A stretch of DNA of 64,000 nt, taken from NCBI GenBank assembly GCA_933228675.1, contig OW121740.1, positions 54,204,174 to 54,268,173 on the forward strand. Direction: 5' to 3'. The first letter of the stretch is position 1. Each line of letters starts with the position of its first letter. Under the pieces are notes generated by a model that saw nothing but the letters and a program-made list of their open reading frames with translations, did not search any database and was not told the origin of the DNA. Both the position numbers and the translations under genes were made by a program. Source of the DNA: Stomorhina lunata (Eukaryota; Arthropoda; Insecta; Diptera; Rhiniidae). Shown here piece by piece: positions 57,390 through 64,000 of this stretch.

Positions 57390-58679
57390 CCGATCGGAAA
57401 ATTGATGTTGGGAAACTGGTATCAGAACGACATTGAAATGCCCTCAATACTTTCATAAGGAATTGGCTTCCAGATGTTGACCAACATCAATGTACGACAC
57501 AATCGTACAATGGGGTTGGTCAACAAAGGTTAGGATTCAAAGACCATAAAAAGAAAATTTGGCTCACCAAAGCTACATGGGACCTGGTTCAACAACATAA
57601 AACCTTAAAAAATGCAATTTTAAATGAAAACGTGGATGTTGAAGTGATCAGCGCAACATACCGTCACCTATCCAACAGAATAAAAAGGTCTGCAAGGAGA
57701 GAGACAAGAGAATGTGGGTAGATGAACAAGCGAGCCAAGCTGAGTCAGCTGCAAGTTAAGGCGACATGAGGGCCTTATACAATACATCAAGGGCGTTGTG
57801 TGGTAAATCGACCTACACCAACAGTCCCATCCTGAGTAGAAGCGGTACACTCCTCTCAATCCCGGATGAACAATTAATACGCTGGATGGAACACTTCAAG
57901 TCAATATTAAAAAATCCTATTGGACTAGATGCACTGACGGAAGTGCATAATGAAACCAACCATGACAGTTTATTCAATAGTATTTCAGACAGCAATACAA
58001 AAAGTGAATAATGCCATTAAATACTTAAGCTCAATAAGGCCCCGGGCAATGACGCGGAGATGCTTGTATGTGATGTTGAAATATCGGCGAGACTGTGGCA
58101 CCCATTTGGGAAGAAGAAGCTCCATTTACCTCCTGAAATGAAGGTATACTAGTCAAAATACTAAAAAAGGGTACCCACAAAGACTACAAAAGCTACAGCG
58201 GTATAACACTTCTTCCAATACCGAGCAAAAAACTAAGTCGAGTAATTTTGAATAGAATATCCGATGCAGTTTTCTCTACACTCCGCGAAAATCATTGGGT
58301 AAGAGTTGTACTGGAGCAATGTAATGAATTCCATATCTCAATTTACCTAGCGTTTATCTACTTCTTCGACTGTAACGACTTCTTCGACGGTATCAATAGG
58401 AGCTATCTAGGGAGAATTTTAGAAAATCGTTACATGCCAACGAAAATTGTGAACGTAATTCGGGCAATGTACGTGGATTTTAAATGTTGGTTCCTACATA
58501 AAGGTAAATTGTCTAATCCGTTTGATGTTACTACTGGAGTAAGACAAGGATGTGTCTTGTCTTCTATACTTTTTATCCTCGCCATCGATAAGATAATGCG
58601 CACTGCTCTGATTGGAAGACGCGGTATCCCTTTAAGCAACTCGAGGACTTGCAATACGTTGATGACGGATGTATTTTAA
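57390..58679 (+). mobile_element. LINE family A, plus-strand copy
   Basis: Frames (with shifts): KIDVGKLVSERH, RLGFKDHKKKIWLTKATWDL (linker), SNRIKRSARR, DEQASQAESAAS, RALYNTSRALCGKSTYTN, EQLIRWMEHFKSILKNPIG (57766-58011), then RT pieces RISDAVFSTLRENHW, FIYFFDCNDFFDGINRSYLG, GVRQGCVLSSILFILAIDKI (58248-58679). It breaks at the active-site region, where AYVDDG-like sequence meets the inverted copy at 58680. Several frameshifts; dead. Confidence 0.82.
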
Positions 58680-59095
58680 GCTCTGAATATACTATCATGG
58701 TTGGTTTCATTATACACTTCAGCCAGTGGTGTTAATCCAATAGGGCTGTTAAGTGTTGACTTGAAGTGCTCCATCCAGCGTATTAGTTGTTCATCCGCAG
58801 TTGAAAGGAGTGTGTCACTACTACTCAAGATGGGACTGTTACTGTAAGTAGGTTTGCCACACAACGCCCTTGATATGTTATACAAGGTCTTCATATCGCC
58901 TTTGCTTGCAGCTGATTCAACTTGGCTCGCTTGCTCGTCTATCCACATTCTCTTGTCCCTTCTTGCAGACTTCTTTATTTTATTGGAAAGATCTTTGAGG
59001 GCTCCATCATCTCCGTTTTCATTTAGCATTGACAGCAGTCACATCACATTTATATTTATCGCGAACATACATCATCTGGATCAGAGTGTTAATGG
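58680..59095 (-). mobile_element. LINE family A, inverted fragment abutting the plus copy
   Basis: The minus frame 59029-58676 reads MLNENGDDGALKDLSNKIKK, DEQASQVESAASKGDMKTLY, NISRALCGKPTYSNSPILSS, EQLIRWMEHFKSTLNSPIG, YNETNHDSIF, the linker region already present in the plus copy at 57640-58000. The two copies share this region in opposite orientation and meet at 58679/58680 without spacer. Confidence 0.82.
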
Positions 59096-59667
59096 TGCTG
59101 AGCCTTAAATCGTGGTCCTTTTTTCGTAAATTTTATTTACTATTCGATTCTGTGACTTTCAACAAAATCAAACAACCCTTTCAAATCTATAGGCTTTTCA
59201 AAAATATCAAACTTTGTAAAAAAAAATTAAATCAACCAATTAAAAGGACAATAAAGAATAACAAAAATATGGTGTTGATAAAATATAAAGCAAAAAGTTG
59301 TATTTTGTAGACTAGTGTAATATTATCTATCTATATAATATTAATACGCAAGCACCCATTTATTATCCCCTTTTACGCTTTAATTATACACTCATTTTAT
59401 ATCAAAGGTATTTTTCCGTAGATCAGATGAATCTATATTTTATTAAAATCGGTTCAGTTTTAAAAAATCGGTTTGGTATTTAAAAATCTTACTAACACAA
59501 TAAAGAAAACTCACATGCATATGAAATTCACTATTTAAGAATCAAACAAAAGAAATTGTATGCAAACATGTTTTCTTTTGTTTTTATTATTTATTTTTGG
59601 TGAGTGATGAGAATAAAAGAGTATATTTGTGGGGAGATAGTGGTAGACAAAGACAAAAATAAAGAGT
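59096..59667. other. AT-rich spacer, no gene seen
   Basis: No gene or element recognised apart from possible LINE A traces near the left edge. Confidence 0.4.
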
Positions 59668-60139
59668 ATTTTATTCAGTGTTGCCACCAACCAAATGTTA
59701 CATTACACATGTATCGTGCCAAAATTACACATGATTTTTTTTTGCAAAATAACATGTTTTGAATTTAATTTAATTATTGTTTTTTTTTTTTTTTTTGTTA
59801 AAAATTACAAAAAAAAATAATTTGTAGTTTTTTAATGAATGTTCATCTTTTTTTTATTTCATAACGCTTAAAAAGAAAACAATTAATGCCCCAGTAAAAC
59901 TTTTCATTACCAAATAATGAGTTAAACAGTTAAACTATTGAACACGAACTACTTACTCATTCGCTGTTTAAGTCATTACATTAACATGGGGATGTCATTG
60001 AAGGCAAGTACTTACCAATTGCAGAAAAGTAATGACTTGGGTAAGCAATTTGAAAGCAACAACAACAACAGCAACAAATTTTTTGTTGTTGTTTTATTAA
60101 AAACATATATTTTTAAACGAAATACAAAATTTTTTTTAT

Positions 60140-60208
60140 GATCCCATGGGGGCTCGAACCAAGACCCTCCGACTGCTAGGCAGAGACTCTTCCACTGAGC
60201 TACTTCAT
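60140..60208 (-). pseudogene. tRNA-Ala-like sequence
   Basis: On the minus strand: A-box TAGCTCAGTGGAAGAG, anticodon loop CTAGCAG with AGC (Ala) at 60175-60177, and B-box GGTTCGAGCCC. The anticodon stem pairs for four base pairs. The acceptor arms (ATGAAGT and ATGGGATC) and most T-stem pairs do not match, so it is a pseudogene or the head of a tRNA-derived retroposon, not a working tRNA gene. Confidence 0.6.
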
Positions 60209-60439
60209 ATGTTGAAAACTTAGCAGCTTATAATTAATATAAACAATTTTTATTTTTAGATCCAAAATCATGTGAAAATAACTTTGTTTTTCCCTCCTTT
60301 TTTTTTTGCTTTGTTGTAATTTTTGGAAAAATATTTTTATACGATTTTTTGTTATTATTTTAAAACTTTTTTAAAATTATTTTAAAACTTAAACAATTTA
60401 AATCTTCTTTTTTGTATAAGTTTTTACATAAGATTGACT

Positions 60440-60607
60440 CTTACTTACTTAAATGTTACAACCTGTTAAGGTCAAAGTCCGAGCATATTTTAGAATTCCA
60501 TGGATTTCGATCTTGTGCGAATATTCTCCAATTTTATAGGCCAAGCTTTGAAAAATGTTCCTCTACTTGGTCTTTCTATCGAAGTTTCGGACATCCTCCT
60601 CTAATAT
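60440..60607 (-). mobile_element. LINE family B 3' fragment
   Basis: CTTACTTACTTAAATG, ACAACCTGTTAAGGTCAAAG, CGAGCATATTTTAGAATTCC and ACTTGGTCTTTCTATCGAAG match 49032-49210 with substitutions. It stops after the C-terminal RGRP-coding region. 5'-truncated and nested inside the CCCAG-ended element. Confidence 0.82.
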
Positions 60608-61035
60608 TAGGTAGTGGGACATTTCAATTCTAATTTTATCCTCTTCATTGTATTTTTTTTCAAGAGAGGGTTACTAGCCCGTAATCCTAACCCATTTTTA
60701 TCGATCTTATGGGACAACTCTCGGAACATGTTAACTCTCAATATTAATGGGTGTTAAACTAGCTCCCCGGGTGATACCATGAGGAGGTGTGTGTCCACAG
60801 TTGAGATGAAGGATGACCCAGATAAGTTGGGCTTACCAAGTTAAGACCAATTAGAATCGTGTTTGGTATTCAACATCCCCTAGATAATCAAAATAAACTC
60901 ATCATGGTATTTTTTCATTAACGTGAGTTAGTTTTACAATTTTTTTTGCAGAAAATAATATTTAAGTTCTTAAAATTCAAAAATCATTTAAAAAGACTCT
61001 TTTAATAAAAAAAAAAAAAAACTAAAAAAAATTGT

Positions 61036-61072
61036 TGCCCTTGGTGGGATTTGAACCGGGGCCATTCAGTTT
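61036..61072 (-). pseudogene. tRNA 3'-half-like fragment
   Basis: The minus strand has CCCCGGTTCAAATCCCACC, a B-box (GGTTCAAATCC) in a T-arm-like setting next to CAAGGGC. The 5' half is not recognisable. It may be a SINE head remnant. Confidence 0.4.
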
Positions 61073-61276
61073 AAATTACCATCTTAATTACAAATAAGTA
61101 CTTCTGTAATAACTTATTATTTATTCGGATGGTATGTTGTAGTCGTTACAAGGTAACCACTTATCAGAGTACTTGCCATTACCAAAGTTTTGCTGGGTAC
61201 TATTTGAAATCGATTTCAAAAAATGAAATACATAACGACTGTATTGAAAATCTTACACTTCTTGTTTAACATTTTT

Positions 61277-61510
61277 TGTGTAGGCTCAAAAATAGGTCCA
61301 CCATTAATAAATTTATGCAAAGTAGGAAACAATCTATCTCCAAGAAATTCTTTAAATCAAAAACTTTTATCTAATAATCTTCTGGCTCCAAAGACTAAAA
61401 ATTTCAAAATCGAAAGGTGCATGTCCAGAGTTTGCAAATCGACATTGAAGAATGAAAATCTTTTTGTTAAACTTATATGTCACCTTCTCCGAGAAAAGGG
61501 ACCTATTTAG
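61277..61510 (+). CDS. short conserved frame inside copy 2
   Basis: CVGSKIGPPLINLCKVGNNL, SPRNSLNQKLLSNNLLAPK, IERCMSRVCKSTLKNENLFV, CHLLREKGPI then stop. It is the counterpart of 53656-53892. About five residues differ visibly (for example NLCK against NFCK, PKTKN against PKPKS) and neither copy has a stop or shift. The upstream in-frame ATG at 61223 exists only in this copy. Basic, no recognised domain. Confidence 0.4.
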   Translation, partial: CVGSKIGPPLINLCKVGNNLSPRNSLNQKLLSNNLLAPKTKNFKIERCMSRVCKSTLKNENLFVKLICHLLREKGPI

Positions 61511-62199
61511 TGTATAAAAATAAAGTTTTGAGAAAAACTAAAGAAAATAATTTAAATGTTATTTTCATTTTTATCGATTTTCCCAAGTTCATTTTGTGTG
61601 TTTTTATGGCAAATAAATTTTTATCATAAATCTAACTCATTTCATCTTATTCTTAACCCGTTTTTTGACACACTAGGTTCCTTTTCTCGGAAAAGGTCAC
61701 ATATATTGATTGAAAAGTTTGGGCAATTTTGTGATTAATAATATCCGCAATTGAATAAATATCGTCACTTAAATTAAATATTGTTTTAATTTAACGAATA
61801 TAAAATTCTCGAAAATCATGAAGTATAATTTTTTCCCGAATTAGAGATTGTGGTCAAAGATTCATGAGCAACAATACCAATATATCATATTCTTTAATAA
61901 ACATATATATTTTAATCTGAATGGTTGATTTCCCATAAGCACTGAGATTTTAAAACATACATTTTTATGTAGTTAGAATAAAATTTGTGCATTATATGCA
62001 CTATTTCGATTTCGAATGGGACGCATATAAATTTATTTTTTAAATTACAAGTTTTGAAAACTGTTAGTACTCAAAAATGACAAAAATTTAAATTACACAT
62101 GAATTACACATGCAGCCAATTACACATCGGCTACACATGAAAATAAAAATTACACATGATATGTGTAATTACACCTGAAGTGGCAACACTGATTTTATT

Positions 62200-62974
62200 A
62201 CAATTAACCCTTATACTCTCCTTCGGTTAATTTGACCCAATTTTGTTTTTCAAACGCAAAATTTTCCCCTTAAATATTTAGATATGAACTTGAAACTTTT
62301 ATTTATCCATTACAGGGACGAAAATTATGTTTTTATAAGAAAATAATAAAATTAAAAATTTTCCTCCCCCCTCCACATTTCAAAACACGATTTACACACA
62401 TTTAATACCCTTTGGGTCAATATGACCCAACAAGCGATATTTCAAGCTTAATTACACTTTATAATTTTTTTTCCTATTGAACATAATTGAATCGAGTTCA
62501 CCTTCATTCAGAATCATCTATCAATAATTTGTTCAGTCAAATAATCAGTAAAATCGCTTTTATTGAACATTTTTCCATTCATGGGCTGTTCACATATTAC
62601 GTTACGCTATTTTCGCAATTTTTTTTTTGTTTTCAGATGATATGTTCCAAACAAAAATAAATATGTTATCCTCTTAAGTTCTCTTCATCATTCAGCCGAC
62701 GTAAGAGATGATGAACAAAAAAAGACTAAAATAATACATCATTGCATCCAAACTAAAGCTTTAGTTCATGCACTTGACCAACTTGTCGCTAATTACACAT
62801 GTAAGCGCGAGACTAAACGATGGCCAGTTGCATTATTTTCAAACATGATAGTTGTATCAGCATATAGCACCTACATCACATGGACTTAAATGAATCCTGA
62901 CTGGGGTTTTAATACAAACTTCAGAAGCAAGCTTTATTTAATAGAACTTGCAAATCAATGAGCTAACAAATGAG
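62200..62974. other. AT-rich spacer, no gene seen
   Basis: No gene. Two copies of a phrase GGTTAATTTGACCCAATTTT / GGGTCAATATGACCCAAC occur near 62224 and 62413, probably an old repeat. Confidence 0.4.
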
Positions 62975-63300
62975 CATATTTGGCGAAGAATATTTCCAAG
63001 GCGTTTGATATAGTGTGGCACGGAGCACTTCTATCAAAACTTATTGCCTTTGATATCGGTAATAACTTCTCTCGGTTTATATTGAGCTTCCTCAGAGATC
63101 GCTCTATACGAGTTGTTATAGAATTCAAGGTTAATTCAGAGCTACCGCAAGCTCTGTTCTTTCTCCAACTCTATTTCTTATCTTTATAAATGTCCTTCAA
63201 CATCAAACTTCCAATCCTATCTACTCTTTTGCAGATGACAGCAATATTTGCCATTCATATTCATTCAATCGTCGTCCAAGCCTTCTTTAGGTTGGCGCTA
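62975..63300 (+). pseudogene. non-LTR reverse transcriptase fragment (fourth family)
   Basis: The frame reads NISKAFDIVWHGALLSKL, FSRFILSFLRDRSIRVVI (a DxSKAFDxVWH and SFLxxRS.RV RT pattern). A frameshift then leads to FADDS-like coding near 63229 (TTTGCAGATGACAGCAATAT). Only this middle portion of the RT is left. It resembles CR1/Jockey-type RTs and is not families A, B or C. The first Asp of the palm (DISKAFD in relatives) is here Asn. Confidence 0.7.
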
Positions 63301-63340
63301 CGAGACAAAACATGAATCTTATATTCTTAAACGAGCAATA

Positions 63341-63344
<4 letters not shown>

Positions 63345-63373
<29 letters not shown>
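63345..63373. repeat. TA microsatellite
   Basis: A pure TA run of about 28 bases follows TAATTG. It immediately precedes a TCTCGAAAACGGCTCTAACG phrase, a common insect repeat motif. Confidence 0.9.
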
Positions 63374-63376
<3 letters not shown>

Positions 63377-64000
63377 GAAAACGGCTCTAACGATTTTGAT
63401 AAAATTTTGACAGTGGGTACCTTTTCTGATGTATAGGTCGAAGAAGAAGGGACTTTTGGAACCTTTGCCTCTTAGAGGGTAAAAACGGGTAAAAAGGGGA
63501 AATAATCGAAAACTATGTATCTCCTAAGGTAATAGGTATAGAAACAAAATTAAAATTACGTTTTAAACAGCTATGAAAATAAGCGGACAGGTGTTTGGTA
63601 CTTTTTTGAAACTATGTACGGTAGGGGGTAAAAAAGGGTGAAAATTGTTTTTTGGTACTTTTTTAACCCACTCTTATTTTTTAAACCAAAGAATATAGAA
63701 AGGAACATTGTACTGCAGTCAATAGATGTGAAAGAAATATTGAACACGTATTTGGTACTTTTTTGATTTTGGGGCCAAAATGGGTAAAAAAGGGATAACA
63801 TGATAACTTAACATCTCAAAAAGTAATATGAATAAGAATTATGTTAACTGCGTTTTAATTCAATTGGTACCAAAGAAGTACCAAATATGTATACGGAGCT
63901 TTTTGAAAGTAGGGGAAAAAATGAGTAATGCTATAACTTTTAAACAAATGAGTGTTTGTATGTATGTTCTTTAAAGAATAGTAAACTGTGAATTTGATCA
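63374..64000. repeat. degenerate repeat with GGTACTTTTTT and GGGTAAAAAAGGG
   Basis: TTTGGTACTTTTTT plus GGGTAAAAAAGGG recur about every 70-140 bp (near 63595, 63650, 63750 and a diverged form near 63480). No gene; the minus-strand frame at 63571-63801 follows from these repeats. Confidence 0.55.

Larger units (their letters stand above)
59890..61197. mobile_element. nested element with CCCAGYAAAACTTT ends
   Basis: CCCAGTAAAACTTTTCATTA at 59890 is matched in reverse by TACCAAAGTTTTGCTGGG at 61180-61197. Its position corresponds to a continuous stretch in copy 1 of the host element, which supports an insertion of about 1.3 kb. Inside are a tRNA-like segment (60140-60208), a LINE B 3' fragment (60440-60607) and a tRNA 3'-like piece (61036-61072). 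No transposase; the target duplication is not clear. Confidence 0.62.
59668..62199. mobile_element. DNA element with CAGTGTTGCCAC ends, copy 2
   Basis: The 8-bp duplication ATTTTATT lies at 59668-59675 and 62192-62199. The element is 59676-62191 (2516 bp) and closely matches copy 1 over both ends and the right two thirds. It carries an extra nested insertion at 59890-61197. Subterminal AATTACACATG motifs are as in copy 1. The internal inverted pair GAGAAAAGGGACCTA (about 61490) and TAGGTTCCTTTTCTCGG (about 61675) is present in both copies. Confidence 0.9.

Noticed and set aside
58430..58654. Opposite-strand ORFs over LINE segments (also 47403-47594, 49049-49507, 49656-50090)
   Set aside because: Shadows of reverse transcriptase frames.
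57390..59095. Twin-primed 5' inversion of one LINE A copy
   Set aside because: Both orientations contain the same linker region, whereas twin priming gives adjoining, non-overlapping segments.
60140..60208. Functional tRNA-Ala gene
   Set aside because: Acceptor and T stems do not pair; lies in a nested mobile element.

Overview
This window is AT-rich, repeat-dominated nuclear DNA of a fly. The short 63-68 bp introns, the CAA/CAG-rich exons, the DD41D mariner copies, the LINE fragments and the many short inverted-repeat elements all fit a large dipteran genome. A calyptrate fly is my inference; no species marker is visible.

The only clear host gene is on the + strand, from 35212 to 45437. 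I assembled six exons from open frames and splice signals. The encoded protein has an N-terminal Myb/SANT-like (trihelix) DNA-binding domain split over three exons, a long Gln-rich linker, a BTB/POZ domain split over three exons, and a 477-residue C-terminal exon rich in Asn, Gln, Glu and His with no zinc finger. The first exon(s) lie upstream of 35212 and were not found. Its two long introns carry transposon remains: an inverted-repeat element in the 3.0 kb intron, and LINE fragments in the 4.1 kb intron.

From 1 to 17 kb lie long AT-rich tandem arrays: a 31-bp array (0.95-2.67 kb), a 30-bp array with a 616-bp higher-order period (5.7-8.3 kb), an 18-bp GTAC array (12.6-12.8 kb) and a 30-bp array with a 60-bp dimer pattern (12.9-16.0 kb). 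From 18 to 26 kb are a decayed DD41D mariner, a tRNA-derived SINE and several small inverted-repeat elements. From 26 to 34.3 kb are tandem and degenerate repeats (120, 212 and about 175 bp).

Downstream of the gene, 46-64 kb is a nest of mobile DNA: LINE family A (RTE-like, ends in GAA-type repeats), LINE family B (5'-truncated, perfect 15-bp target duplication) with a second DD41D mariner inside it, two copies of an 8-bp-duplication DNA element (CAGTGTTGCCAC ends), one carrying a further nested element with tRNA-like segments, and a 1077-bp foldback element made of about 21-bp repeats at a TA duplication, with a related unoccupied site at 46.5 kb. No rRNA gene, intact tRNA gene or CRISPR array was seen.
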